Origin: Aeromicrobium sp. Root495 | Lineage (GTDB): Bacteria; Actinomycetota; Actinomycetes; Propionibacteriales; Nocardioidaceae | Assembly: GCF_001426755.1 (NCBI RefSeq) | Contig: NZ_LMFJ01000001.1 | Location: 1,874,548 to 1,938,547, forward strand | Direction: 5' to 3' | DNA: 64,000 nucleotides | In this document: one piece after another, positions 1-8,034 of the stretch | How the letters are laid out: each line of letters opens with the position of its first letter | How positions within the stretch are numbered: the stretch's first letter is position 1 | Notes under the pieces: model-generated | The model's database searches: none | What the model saw: the letters and a program-made list of their open reading frames with translations, nothing else | What the model was told of the DNA's origin: nothing | Translations under genes and position numbers: made by a program

Positions 1-142
1 GGCCCGCCGCGGCGAGGAGGAGATCTCCTTCGCGTGGCTGGCCGACCGGCTCGTCGAGTTCGTCGACCTCAACCCCGACTTCGAGATCCCCACCGAGCGC
101 CTCGCCACCTGGCTCGCCCGCCTCGACGACGACGAGGACTGA
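1..142 (+). CDS. DUF6104-like small protein, C-terminal part
   Basis: The reading frame is open from the left edge to a TGA at 140-142 and gives 46 residues ending in an acidic tail (ARLDDDED). Motifs such as FAWLADRL, FVDLNPDFEIP and TERLATWLARLD resemble the short actinobacterial proteins I know as DUF6104, which are about 60 residues long, so roughly a dozen N-terminal residues lie outside the window. Function is unknown. It is convergent with the oxidoreductase at 465-1430, with the hairpin array between them. The family assignment is from memory of the sequence pattern. Confidence 0.6.
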   Translation, partial: ARRGEEEISFAWLADRLVEFVDLNPDFEIPTERLATWLARLDDDED

Positions 143-153
143 CCCCCGCTCTC

Positions 154-458
154 GGACCAACGACGAGGGCTTGCGGTCGCCACCACGACCCAAACCCCTC
201 ATCGTTCGTCCCCGCCGGACCAACGACGAGGGCTAGCGGTCGCCACCACGACCCAAACCCCTCATCGTTCGTCCCCACCAGACCAACGACGAGGGCTAGC
301 GGTCGCCACCACGACCCAAACCCCTCATGGTTCGTCCCCACCAGACCAACGACGAGGGCTAGCGGTCGCCACCACGACCCAAACCCCTCATCGTTCGTCC
401 CCACCAGACCAACGACGAGGGCTAGCGGTCGTCCCAACGACCACGAGCCCTCGTCGTT
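154..458. repeat. Five-copy 63-bp tandem repeat, each unit a hairpin
   Basis: The motif GACCAACGACGAGGG recurs at 155, 218, 281, 344 and 407, a constant period of 63 bp. Each unit contains an inner perfect stem GGTCG/CGACC and an outer stem in which ACCAACGACGAGGG faces CCCTCATCGTTCGT. In the last unit the right arm has changed, giving a perfect 13-bp stem (411-423 with 446-458), and the inner loop has changed too, but the GGTCG/CGACC stem is kept. The array fills the gap between two convergent genes and ends 6 bp before the stop codon of the minus-strand gene. Because 63 is a multiple of three, spurious open frames run through it on both strands. A multi-hairpin bidirectional terminator is the simplest reading. 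Confidence 0.9.
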
Positions 459-464
459 CGTCGG

Positions 465-1430
465 TCAGCGGGTGAGGACGATCTTGCCGAAGACGGAGCC
501 GTCGATGACCGACTCGAGGCCGGAGGCGGCGTCCTCCATCGGGATCTCGCGGTCGATGAGGGGCTTGGTGCCGGTCACGTCGAGGAACTGGGCCAGGCGG
601 TGGAGCTCGTCGCGCGTGCCCATGGTGGAGCCGTGGACGCGCATCTGCTGGAAGAAGATCCGCGTCAGCTCGGCGGGGGGCGCGTCGCCCGACGTCGCGC
701 CGGAGATGACGATCGTGCCGCCGGGGCGCATGGAGCGAACCGAGTGCGACCAGGTGGCCTTGCCGACGGTCTCCATGACGGCGTCGACCTTCACCGGCAG
801 GCGCGCGCCGGACTCGAAGACCTCGTGCGCGCCGATCTCGAGCGCCTTGGTGCGCTTGTCCTCGTCGCGGCTCGTGGCCAGGACCCGCAGACCGGCGGCG
901 CGCGCCAGGATGATGAGGGCCGTGGCCACGCCGCCGCCCGCGCCCTGCACGAGGACCGTGTCACCCTGCTTGAGGTCGGACTGCGTGAAGAGCATGCGGT
1001 AGGCCGTGAGCCAGGCCGTGGGAAGGCACGCCGCCTCGGCGAAGCTGAGGCCCGCGGGCTTGGCCACGACGTTGCGGCTGGGCACGGCCACCTTCTCCGC
1101 GAACGTGCCCGGGTGCCGCTCGGACAGCAGCGACCGCTTGGGGTCGAGCGTCTCGTCGCCGCGCCACGAGGGGTCGCTGATCACGGCGTGCACGATGACC
1201 TCGTTGCCGTCCTCGTCGTACCCCGCGGCGTCGCAGCCCAGGATCATGGGCAGCGCGTCACTCCTGAGGCCGACGCCGCGCAGGCTCCACACGTCGTGGT
1301 GGTTGATGGAGGCCGCCTTGACCGTGACCGTGGTCCACCCGTCGGGGACCACCGGATCGGGCTGCTCGCCGATCACGAGCCCCTTGAGCGGGTCCTCCGG
1401 GTTGATCTCACCTGCGTAGACGGCGAACAT
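465..1430 (-). CDS. Zinc-free MDR-family NAD(P)H:quinone oxidoreductase-like protein
   Basis: A 321-residue protein with the medium-chain dehydrogenase/reductase layout: an N-terminal GroES-like domain (about 1-130) and a Rossmann domain with the nucleotide-binding stretch VLVQGAGGGVATALI. The catalytic-zinc ligands of true alcohol dehydrogenases are not in place: the usual first Cys region reads INHHDVWSLRG, and GHE is replaced by LGCDAAG. This suggests a quinone or enoyl reductase type. The start is supported by GAGGAG seven bases upstream. It lies 32 bp downstream of malic enzyme on the same strand and is probably cotranscribed. The substrate cannot be read from the sequence. Confidence 0.85.
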   Translation of the reverse strand: MFAVYAGEINPEDPLKGLVIGEQPDPVVPDGWTTVTVKAASINHHDVWSLRGVGLRSDALPMILGCDAAGYDEDGNEVIVHAVISDPSWRGDETLDPKRSLLSERHPGTFAEKVAVPSRNVVAKPAGLSFAEAACLPTAWLTAYRMLFTQSDLKQGDTVLVQGAGGGVATALIILARAAGLRVLATSRDEDKRTKALEIGAHEVFESGARLPVKVDAVMETVGKATWSHSVRSMRPGGTIVISGATSGDAPPAELTRIFFQQMRVHGSTMGTRDELHRLAQFLDVTGTKPLIDREIPMEDAASGLESVIDGSVFGKIVLTR

Positions 1431-1462
1431 GCGGCTCCTCTTCGTGGTGGGTGCTGATCAGC

Positions 1463-2662
1463 TCAGTAGGGCCGGCGGGCCAGTCCCTCGCGGCGTGCGG
1501 TGTCGGTGACGGCCCGGGCGACGGCGGTGGCCACCCGGGGGTCGAAGGGCGACGGGATGACGTAGGACTCGGCGAGGTCGTCGCCCACGAGGTCGGCGAT
1601 GGCGTGGGCCGCCGCGATCTTCATGGACTCCGAGATGGCCGTGGCACGGACGTCGAGGGCCCCGCGGAAGATGCCGGGGAACACCAGCACGTTGTTGATC
1701 TGGTTGGCGAAGTCCGAGCGGCCCGTGGCGACCACGCGGGCGTGCCGCGACGCGACGTCGGGGTGCACCTCGGGCGTGGGGTTGGCGAGCGCGAAGACGA
1801 TGGCGTCCTCGGCCATCCCCGCCACGGCGGACTCCGCGATGGTCCCGCCGGAGACGCCGATCAGCACGTCGGCACCGCGCAGGGCGTCGTCGACGGTGCC
1901 CGGCTTGGCCCAGCCCGAGGTCTGGTCGGCGAGCAGCTGCTTGACGCTGTTGAGGTCGGTGCGGCCGGAGTGGATGACGCCGGCGCGGTCGAGGACGCTG
2001 ACCTTGCGGACGCCCGACTCGCGGAGGATCTGGGTGATGGCCACGCCGGCGGCGCCGGCGCCGGAGATGACGACCTTGATGTCCTCCATGTCGCGGTCGG
2101 TGAGGCGCAGCGCGTTGATGAGCGCGGCCAGGACCACGACGGCGGTGCCGTGCTGGTCGTCGTGGAAGACAGGGATGTCGAGGGCGTCCTTGAGACGACG
2201 CTCGATCTCGAAGCAGCGCGGGCTCGAGATGTCCTCCAGGTTCACGCCGCCGAAGGTGGGCGCGAGCCGGATGATCGTCTCGACGATCTCGTCGACGTCG
2301 GTGGTGTCGAGGGCCACCGGGATGGCGTCGACGCCGCCGAACTGCTTGAACAGGACGGCCTTGCCCTCCATGACCGGCATCGACGCGGCCGGGCCGATGT
2401 CGCCGAGGCCGAGCACGGCCGTGCCGTCGGTGATGACGGCGACCGTGTTGGAGACCCACGTGTACTCGTGGGCGACCTCGGGGTCGGCGTGGATGGCCTC
2501 GCACACGCGGGCGACGCCGGGCGTGTAGGCCAAGGAGAGGTCATGGGCGTCGCGCAGGGGCACGGAGGCCGAGATCTCCATCTTGCCGCCGCGGTGCAGG
2601 GCGAAGACGGGGTCCTCGGGGTCGAAGGTCTCGATGCGAGCGTCGATGTCGGTGGCAACCAT
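1463..2662 (-). CDS. NAD(P)-dependent malic enzyme
   Basis: This 399-residue protein oxidatively decarboxylates malate to pyruvate. The conserved sequence blocks are all present: LAYTPGVA, TDGTAVLGLGDIGP, EGKAVLFKQFGG with the catalytic lysine region, PVFHDDQHGTA, the Rossmann GAGAAG and FANQINNVLVFPG. It is the short bacterial form without the C-terminal phosphotransacetylase-like domain of MaeB. The ribosome-binding site is weak (GAGGA about 12 bases upstream). The quinone-oxidoreductase-like gene follows on the same strand. The 185-bp gap upstream, to the small membrane protein gene, holds its promoter, but I cannot pin it down. Confidence 0.95.
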   Translation of the reverse strand: MVATDIDARIETFDPEDPVFALHRGGKMEISASVPLRDAHDLSLAYTPGVARVCEAIHADPEVAHEYTWVSNTVAVITDGTAVLGLGDIGPAASMPVMEGKAVLFKQFGGVDAIPVALDTTDVDEIVETIIRLAPTFGGVNLEDISSPRCFEIERRLKDALDIPVFHDDQHGTAVVVLAALINALRLTDRDMEDIKVVISGAGAAGVAITQILRESGVRKVSVLDRAGVIHSGRTDLNSVKQLLADQTSGWAKPGTVDDALRGADVLIGVSGGTIAESAVAGMAEDAIVFALANPTPEVHPDVASRHARVVATGRSDFANQINNVLVFPGIFRGALDVRATAISESMKIAAAHAIADLVGDDLAESYVIPSPFDPRVATAVARAVTDTARREGLARRPY

Positions 2663-2847
2663 CTGTGAGTGAAGTCCTCGGCGAAGAATCCGGTCGTGCT
2701 GCAGACCGGTCCGGTCGCAGTGCGGCTCGTGCCGCGATGCCCACGATGGGGGCTGGGGAAAGGGGGTGTGTCCCGCCGGTCAGTCTCTCACATCGGCCAG
2801 GGGCTCCCGGCGTGAGGCCGGTCTCACGAGAGCGCCCACAGGAGGGG

Positions 2848-3273
2848 TCAGAGCGCCTCGGGGTCGTCGACCAGCGCCGCTGTCACGGGCGGCGCCAGCA
2901 GGCAGCCCAGGGCCACGACACCCGTCGTGGCCAGCAGCGTCGGGACCCACCACACGTTGTCACGGGCGTTGTAGGCGATCAGCACCTGGATGAGCTGCGT
3001 CAGCACGAGGAAGCCCCGGCCCCAGGAGTGGCCGCGGAGCACGCGGACCGCGGCCCACACCATGGCGGCGGCGTAGACCGCGAGCAGCAGCGCGGCGCCG
3101 ACGCCGAGGCCCAGACGATCGCTGTTGAGGTCGGTGAGGTCGAGCACGGCCAGGGTGACCAGGCCGAGCGCCTCGACCGCGACGATCCCGAACACCACGA
3201 GCAGGAACCTGCGGGCGGCGCCCGTGGGACGCGTGGGACCGCTGGGACTGGTGGGGCGATCGGCATCCGTCAC
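2848..3273 (-). CDS. Small integral membrane protein, unknown function
   Basis: A 141-residue protein with a short Thr/Pro-rich N-terminus and four predicted membrane segments: FLLVVFGIVAVEALGLVTLA, GVGAALLLAVYAAAMVWAA, FLVLTQLIQVLIAY and LLATTGVVALGCLLAPP. The frame is open further upstream, but I chose the GTG at 3273 because a TAGGGT -10 box lies 7 nt before it, the leaderless arrangement seen at many genes here. Proteins of this shape are common next to whiB1 in actinobacteria, but I do not recognise a function. Confidence 0.75.
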   Translation of the reverse strand: MTDADRPTSPSGPTRPTGAARRFLLVVFGIVAVEALGLVTLAVLDLTDLNSDRLGLGVGAALLLAVYAAAMVWAAVRVLRGHSWGRGFLVLTQLIQVLIAYNARDNVWWVPTLLATTGVVALGCLLAPPVTAALVDDPEAL

Positions 3274-3280
3274 GGTCCCT

Positions 3281-3286
3281 ACCCTA
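3281..3286 (-). promoter_or_regulatory. Leaderless -10 box (TAGGGT) for the membrane protein gene
   Basis: TAGGGT on the minus strand, 7 nt before the GTG at 3273, so transcription would begin at or next to the start codon. Confidence 0.55.
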
Positions 3287-3484
3287 GGGCGGTGTCGTCC
3301 GGCGGTGTGACGAGGTGTGATGGAGCCGACAGGAGGCGCGCTCGGGTATCTCTTGTGCAAGTGTCCGCAGGCTGGAACGATGGGTGACAGCGCCCCGAGC
3401 CATGTAACGAACATGTGAACGCGACCCTGTCGCCCCACGTCATCGCTCCGGGAGAACACATCACCACGGGAAGGAGACATCGTC

Positions 3485-3736
3485 ATGGACTGGCGCCACC
3501 GAAGCGCGTGTCTGGACGAAGACCCCGAGCTCTTCTTCCCCATCGGCAACACCGGCCCCGCGATCATGCAGATCGAGGAGGCGAAGGTTGTCTGTCGTCG
3601 TTGCGACGTCCGGGAGCAGTGCCTGCAGTGGGCACTCGAGTCCGGTCAGGACCACGGCGTCTGGGGAGGCATGAGCGAGGACGAACGTCGCGCTCTCAAG
3701 CGCCGCAACGCCCGGGCACGCATCCGCACCGCCTGA
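3485..3736 (+). CDS. whiB1: WhiB1-type iron-sulfur transcription factor
   Basis: An 83-residue WhiB-family protein. The four cysteines that hold the [4Fe-4S] cluster are C9, C37, C40 and C46 (C-x27-C-x2-C-x5-C), followed by the WhiB turn GVWGG and a basic tail (RRALKRRNARARIR) that contacts DNA. Length and cysteine spacing match WhiB1, an essential NO-responsive regulator that binds the housekeeping sigma factor. The start is set by a strong GGAAGGAGA seven bases upstream. About 210 bp of upstream non-coding sequence should hold its promoter. It is convergent with pdtaS, as in mycobacteria (Rv3219/Rv3220c). Confidence 0.95.
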   Translation: MDWRHRSACLDEDPELFFPIGNTGPAIMQIEEAKVVCRRCDVREQCLQWALESGQDHGVWGGMSEDERRALKRRNARARIRTA

Positions 3737-3772
3737 GCCACGCGCACAGACTCACCGAGTCACAGAGACGAG

Positions 3773-3800
3773 CCCCGCACCCTTGGTGCGGGGTTCTGTT
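3773..3800. terminator. Hairpin terminator between whiB1 and pdtaS
   Basis: A perfect 9-bp stem CCCCGCACC / GGTGCGGGG (3773-3781, 3785-3793) with a 3-nt loop, followed by TTCTGTTCTGTT on the plus strand. It serves whiB1 and may also stop the convergent kinase transcript. Confidence 0.9.
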
Positions 3801-3804
3801 CTGT

Positions 3805-5256
3805 TCAGGACCTGATCTCCAGCGAGATGACCACGGTGGTGCCGCCGCGCGGGTTGGGCTCGAACGCCAGCGTCCCGCCCAGCTCGGCCTGCACGAGCGT
3901 GGAGACGATCGAGAGGCCCAGGCTGTCCTCGGGGCTGAAGTCGCTCGGCAGGCCCTTGCCGTCGTCGCTGACCCGCAGCCGCACGCGGTCACGGATCCGG
4001 TTCACGGCGATCGTGAGGCGGCCGCCCGACTCGTCGTAGGCGTGCTCGGCCGCGTTCTGGATGAGCTCGGTGAGCACCATCGCCAGGGGCGTGGCCACCT
4101 CGGCCGGCACGTGGCCGAACGAGCCGACACGGGCCCCACGGACCCCTGCGCCGGCGACGTCGAGCACCGTGCGCATGAGCCGGTCGGCGATCTCGTCGAA
4201 GTCGACCGTCTCGTCGAAGGACTGGCTGAGCGTCTCGTGCACGAGCGCGATGGAGCCGACGCGGCGCACGGCCTCCTCGAGCGCGCCGCGTGCCTCGGGA
4301 GCCGCGACCCGACGGGCCTGCAGACGGAGCAGCGCCGCCACGGTCTGGAGGTTGTTCTTCACCCGGTGGTGGATCTCGCGGATCGTGGCCTCCTTGGAGA
4401 CCAGCTGGCGCTCCCGGAGCCGCAGCTCGGTGACGTCGCGCAGGAGCACGACCGACCCGCTGCGCCGACCGTGGGACCGCACCGGGATCAGCCGCACGAG
4501 CAGGGAGGCGTGAGCGTTCTCGACCTCGGCCTCCCCCTGGTCGTCGCCCTCCAGGAGCGCGACCGCCGCACCGTCGGTGGGCCGGGCGGGACGCCGTGCC
4601 GTGAGGGCCGTGGTGACGTCGGCGAGGTCGACGCCGACGAGGTCGCCCGAGAGCCCGAGCCGACGGTAGGCCGACATCGCGTTGGGGCTGGCGAAGAGGA
4701 CCGCACCCCGGGAGTCCGTCCTGATGAAGCCGTCACCGACCCGGAGGGAGTCAGCCAGCTCCGAGCGCGAGCCCGGGGTGGGGAACTCCCCCTGGCGGAT
4801 CATCTCGGTGAGCTCGCCCGCTGTCTGCCGGTAGGCGGTCTCGAGCCGGCTCGACGCACGGAGTCCGAAGGTCGCCGAGCGTCGCTCGATGACGGCCACC
4901 GGGACCTCGCGCCGCACCGGGACGAGCTGCACGCGGGCGGCGGTGTCGCCGTCCAGCGCCACCTGCACGTCGTCGAGGGGCTCCCCCGTCTTGAGCACCC
5001 GCTCGAACGCGAAGGTCTCCTCGCTCGGCACGAAGGTCCCCACGACGTCCTCCTGGAGCGTCGTGGGTCCGGTGGTGGGGCGGATCTGGGCGGCGGCCCA
5101 GCGCCCCTTGGCCTCGGCGTCGGGCACCCACAGCACGAGGTCGGAGAAGGAGAGGTCGGCGATCAGCTGCCAGTCAGCGACCACGGCGTGCAGCCACGCG
5201 ACGTCGGCCTCGTCGAGGGTCGTCTGCGACCGGGCGATGTCGTCGAGGGAGGGCAC
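3805..5256 (-). CDS. pdtaS: PdtaS-type sensor histidine kinase
   Basis: A 483-residue soluble kinase with no membrane segments. The N-terminus (LHAVVADWQLIADLSFSDL, RPTTGPT) matches the GAF-like domain of PdtaS. A PAS-like domain follows, then a HisKA_2 box EIHHRVKNNLQ with H296/H297, and an HATPase domain with N-box ELIQNAAEHA, G1 VSDDGKGLP and G2 GLSIVSTLVQAELGG. In mycobacteria PdtaS phosphorylates PdtaR, an ANTAR antiterminator; PdtaR is not in this window. The GTG start at 5256 is preceded at 6 nt by TAGGCT, indicating a leaderless transcript. Confidence 0.93.
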   Translation of the reverse strand: MPSLDDIARSQTTLDEADVAWLHAVVADWQLIADLSFSDLVLWVPDAEAKGRWAAAQIRPTTGPTTLQEDVVGTFVPSEETFAFERVLKTGEPLDDVQVALDGDTAARVQLVPVRREVPVAVIERRSATFGLRASSRLETAYRQTAGELTEMIRQGEFPTPGSRSELADSLRVGDGFIRTDSRGAVLFASPNAMSAYRRLGLSGDLVGVDLADVTTALTARRPARPTDGAAVALLEGDDQGEAEVENAHASLLVRLIPVRSHGRRSGSVVLLRDVTELRLRERQLVSKEATIREIHHRVKNNLQTVAALLRLQARRVAAPEARGALEEAVRRVGSIALVHETLSQSFDETVDFDEIADRLMRTVLDVAGAGVRGARVGSFGHVPAEVATPLAMVLTELIQNAAEHAYDESGGRLTIAVNRIRDRVRLRVSDDGKGLPSDFSPEDSLGLSIVSTLVQAELGGTLAFEPNPRGGTTVVISLEIRS

Positions 5257-5262
5257 CTCGGC

Positions 5263-5316
5263 AGCCTATCGAGCGGCCGCGGCCGGCTGCCGCCCTCAGG
5301 ACGCCTGTGCCACAGT
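5263..5316. promoter_or_regulatory. Divergent leaderless promoters of pdtaS and the DUF2785 gene
   Basis: On the minus strand TAGGCT (5263-5268) lies 6 nt before the pdtaS GTG. On the plus strand CACAGT (5311-5316) lies 7 nt before the ATG at 5324. Both fit the leaderless spacing used across this window. Confidence 0.55.
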
Positions 5317-5323
5317 GGGTCCG

Positions 5324-6244
5324 ATGTCTGAGGCGTACTGGCAGGCGGTCATGCAGACCGGCCGAAGAGTTCCGATCGACCGATCGCTCGACGAGTCCAC
5401 CGTCGAGCTCATCGAGATGCTCGGCCACCCGAACCCGCGCCTGCGCGAGGACCTCGCATACCCGCTCCTCACCACGTGGCTGGCCGAGGGCGTGTACGAC
5501 GACCTCCTGACCGGCCTGGGCGACGGCGTGCTGCCGGGCCTGCGGTACGGGCTGGGGCACGACGGAGACGTCTCGGTCATCCGACGCTCGTACAGCGCCC
5601 TGCTCCTCGCCGAGGTCGTGGGCCGCGACAACCAGGCGCACCTGCTGGCCTCCGAGACGGTCCTGGGCTGGGGCGACCACGCCACCAGCTGGTACGTCCG
5701 GGAGCAGGACCACCGCGGCTGGCTGCCCGAGCAGGGCTGGGCCCATGCCATCGCCCACGGTGCCGACCTCCTCGGCGCGCTGGCCCGCTCACGACACTTC
5801 GGCCGCCTCGAGCTCACGGTCCTGCTCGACGTCATCGCCGACCGGGTCCTGCAGCCGACGTCGCACATCTGGCGCCACGGCGAGGACGACCGGCTCGCGT
5901 ACGCCGTGATGACGCTCCTGCACCGCAACTCCCTCGACCCCGCGATCGTCGAGCCCTGGCTCGCGCGCCTGGGCGACGGCATCCGTCCGCCACGCGTGCG
6001 GGGCCACTTCGACACCGAGTGGCCGTCGCCTCCGGCCAGCAACACGTCGGCCTTCCTCCGCGCGCTCCACCTCCAGCTCGCGCTGGGAGTCCAGGGCAGG
6101 GCCGACCTCACCGGCGACGCCGAGCTCTTCGCCGAGCAGCCGGCCCACCGCGCCGATCTTCTGCTCGCCGTCCTCGACCAGATCCGGGCCGAGAGCCCCT
6201 GGCTGTACCGACCCACCACCCGCGCCCAGCCCGTGGGCGAGTAA
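5324..6244 (+). CDS. DUF2785 family protein
   Basis: A 306-residue, mainly alpha-helical protein. The stretches HPNPRLREDLAYPLL, RSYSALLLAEVV, DHRGWLPEQGWAHAIAHGADLLGAL and ALHLQLALGVQ are typical of the DUF2785 family, whose helix repeats resemble HEAT-like scaffolds. Biochemical function is unknown. The ATG at 5324 was chosen over longer frames because a -10-like CACAGT precedes it by 7 nt. It is divergent from pdtaS and lies 39 bp upstream of the TPP enzyme, which has its own promoter. Confidence 0.8.
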   Translation: MSEAYWQAVMQTGRRVPIDRSLDESTVELIEMLGHPNPRLREDLAYPLLTTWLAEGVYDDLLTGLGDGVLPGLRYGLGHDGDVSVIRRSYSALLLAEVVGRDNQAHLLASETVLGWGDHATSWYVREQDHRGWLPEQGWAHAIAHGADLLGALARSRHFGRLELTVLLDVIADRVLQPTSHIWRHGEDDRLAYAVMTLLHRNSLDPAIVEPWLARLGDGIRPPRVRGHFDTEWPSPPASNTSAFLRALHLQLALGVQGRADLTGDAELFAEQPAHRADLLLAVLDQIRAESPWLYRPTTRAQPVGE

Positions 6245-6270
6245 GCCCGACGACCGACCCCTGGCTCGGG

Positions 6271-6276
6271 TAGCGT
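6271..6276 (+). promoter_or_regulatory. Leaderless -10 box (TAGCGT) for the TPP enzyme
   Basis: TAGCGT lies 7 nt upstream of the ATG at 6284, with no ribosome-binding site between. Confidence 0.5.
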
Positions 6277-6283
6277 CCCGATC

Positions 6284-7969
6284 ATGACGCAGACGGACGA
6301 CACCACCTCCACCGACGACACCCCCAAGCACGCCGGTGTCCACGCCCTGGAGGTCGCTCGTGCCCACGGCGTCGAGGCACTGTTCACCCTCTCCGGGGCG
6401 CACGTCTTCCCGCTCTACGACGCCGCCGTCACGGCCGAGCCGCCCACGCCCATCATCGACGTCCGGCACGAGCCCACGGCCGTGTTCGCCGCGGAGGCCA
6501 TCGGCAAGCTCACCCGCACACCCGGTCTCGCGGTGCTCACGGCGGGCCCCGGTGTCACCAACGGCGTCAGCCCCGTGACACAGGCGCAGTTCAGCGGCTC
6601 GCCCCTCGTCGTCATCGGCGGCCGCGCCCCGGCCGGGCGCTGGGGCATGGGCACGCTGCAGGAGCTCGACCACCCGCCCATCTTCAGCACCATCACCAAG
6701 TCGGCCGAGACCGCGCACACCGTCGACGACGTCGCGCCCACCGTGGACCGGGCCTTCAACCTGGCCGGCTCGTCGCACCGCGGCCCCGCCTTCGTCGACA
6801 TCCCGATGGACCAGATCTTCAACAGCACGACGGTCGACTCGCCGTCTGCCGGCAACACCACCGCGGCCATCACGCCCGACGCCGACGCCTTGGCGCGCAT
6901 CGCCCGCCTCCTCGCCGACGCCGAGCGACCCGTGCTCGTGATCGGCACCGACGTCTGGGCCGACCACGCGGAGGAGGCTGCGCTCCGGTTCGTCGAGGAG
7001 ACGGGCATCCCGGCCCTCGCCAACGGCATGGGCCGCGGCATCCTGCCGGGTGGTCACCCTCTCCTCGTCACCAAGGCGCGCTCCGTGGCGCTCGGCCAGG
7101 CCGACGTCGTCGTGGTCGTGGGCACCCCCCTCGACTTCCGCCTCGGCTACGGCGTGTTCGGCGGCAAGGAGGGCGCTCCGCAGGCCCGCACGGTCCACCT
7201 GGCCGACTCGCCCGGACAGGTCTCGGCCCACGCCCAGCTCGCCGCGTCCGCCGCAGGCGACCTCACCCAGTGCTTCGACGGCATCCTGGCGGCGCTCCAG
7301 TCCACACCGGGCTCACGCCCGTCGTGGAGCGAGTGGCTCGGACGCCTCCAGGACCGTGTGGCCGCCACCACGGCCTCGGACAACGAGCTCCTGGGTGCCG
7401 AGGCCGACCCCATCCACCCCGCGCGCATCTACGGCGAGCTGCTTCCCCGCCTGGCCGACGACGCCGTCGTCATCGGCGACGGCGGCGACTTCGTGTCCTT
7501 CGCCGGCAAGTACGTGGAGCCCCAGCGCCCCGGCGGGTGGCTCGACCCTGGCCCGTACGGCTGCCTCGGCGCCGGCATGGGCGCGGCCATCGCGGCCCGC
7601 ATCGCCCGGCCGTCGAGCCAGGTCGTGGTGCTCTTCGGCGACGGCGCGGCCGGCATGTCGCTGCTCGACGTCGACACCCTCGTCCGTCACGACCTCCCCG
7701 TCGTCATGATCGTCGGCAACAACTCGGCGTGGGGCCTGGAGAAGGGCCCCATGCAGATGCTCTACGGCTATGACGTCGCGGCCGACCTGGCCCCGCAGAC
7801 CCGCTACGACCAGGTGGTCACGGCGCTCGGTGGCGGCGGCGAGATGGTGACCGACCCGAAGGAGATCGGTCCCGCCATCGACCGTGCCTTCGCCTCCGAC
7901 GTCCCGTACCTCGTCAACGTCATCACTGACGTCGACGCCGCCTACCCCCGCGCCACGAGCGGCATCTAG
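6284..7969 (+). CDS. Acetolactate-synthase-like thiamine-diphosphate enzyme
   Basis: 561 residues with the three-domain ThDP enzyme layout. The N-terminal pyrimidine-binding domain has the catalytic glutamate in RHEPTAVFAAEA and the loop TAGPGVTNG. A central domain follows (about 190-340). The C-terminal domain carries the Mg/ThDP motif GDGAAGMSLLDVDTLVRHDL ending in NNSAWG. The length equals acetolactate synthase large subunits, but there is no small-subunit or other branched-chain amino-acid gene nearby, so it is probably a catabolic or side-branch member such as an oxalyl/2-hydroxyacyl-CoA lyase or a stand-alone acetolactate synthase. Sequence alone does not fix the substrate. Confidence 0.85.
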   Translation: MTQTDDTTSTDDTPKHAGVHALEVARAHGVEALFTLSGAHVFPLYDAAVTAEPPTPIIDVRHEPTAVFAAEAIGKLTRTPGLAVLTAGPGVTNGVSPVTQAQFSGSPLVVIGGRAPAGRWGMGTLQELDHPPIFSTITKSAETAHTVDDVAPTVDRAFNLAGSSHRGPAFVDIPMDQIFNSTTVDSPSAGNTTAAITPDADALARIARLLADAERPVLVIGTDVWADHAEEAALRFVEETGIPALANGMGRGILPGGHPLLVTKARSVALGQADVVVVVGTPLDFRLGYGVFGGKEGAPQARTVHLADSPGQVSAHAQLAASAAGDLTQCFDGILAALQSTPGSRPSWSEWLGRLQDRVAATTASDNELLGAEADPIHPARIYGELLPRLADDAVVIGDGGDFVSFAGKYVEPQRPGGWLDPGPYGCLGAGMGAAIAARIARPSSQVVVLFGDGAAGMSLLDVDTLVRHDLPVVMIVGNNSAWGLEKGPMQMLYGYDVAADLAPQTRYDQVVTALGGGGEMVTDPKEIGPAIDRAFASDVPYLVNVITDVDAAYPRATSGI

Positions 7970-8022
7970 ACGCACCCTCGCCCAGCCCCCTGGTCGCCGT
8001 CCCGCCCAGGGCCGGGTAAGGG

Positions 8023-8028
8023 TAGCCT
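8023..8028 (+). promoter_or_regulatory. Leaderless -10 box (TAGCCT) of the ABC exporter operon
   Basis: TAGCCT lies 6 nt before the GTG at 8035; there is no ribosome-binding site between. Confidence 0.5.
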
Positions 8029-8034
8029 CACGGG

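Noticed and set aside
69..437. Open reading frames on both strands through the tandem repeat
   Set aside because: They exist only because the 63-bp period is a multiple of three; the translations are simple repeats with no start signals.
154..458. CRISPR-like array
   Set aside because: The 63-bp units are repeated end to end without variable spacers, and no cas genes are present; the units are hairpins.
1451..2668. Long plus-strand frame opposite malic enzyme, and similar long antisense frames elsewhere
   Set aside because: Typical high-GC shadow frames: Gly/Val/Asp/Arg-rich without motifs, while the opposite strand encodes a recognisable enzyme.
3360..3484. CRP-type binding site upstream of whiB1
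   Set aside because: Mycobacterial whiB1 is CRP-controlled, but I could not find a convincing TGTGA-N6-TCACA match here.
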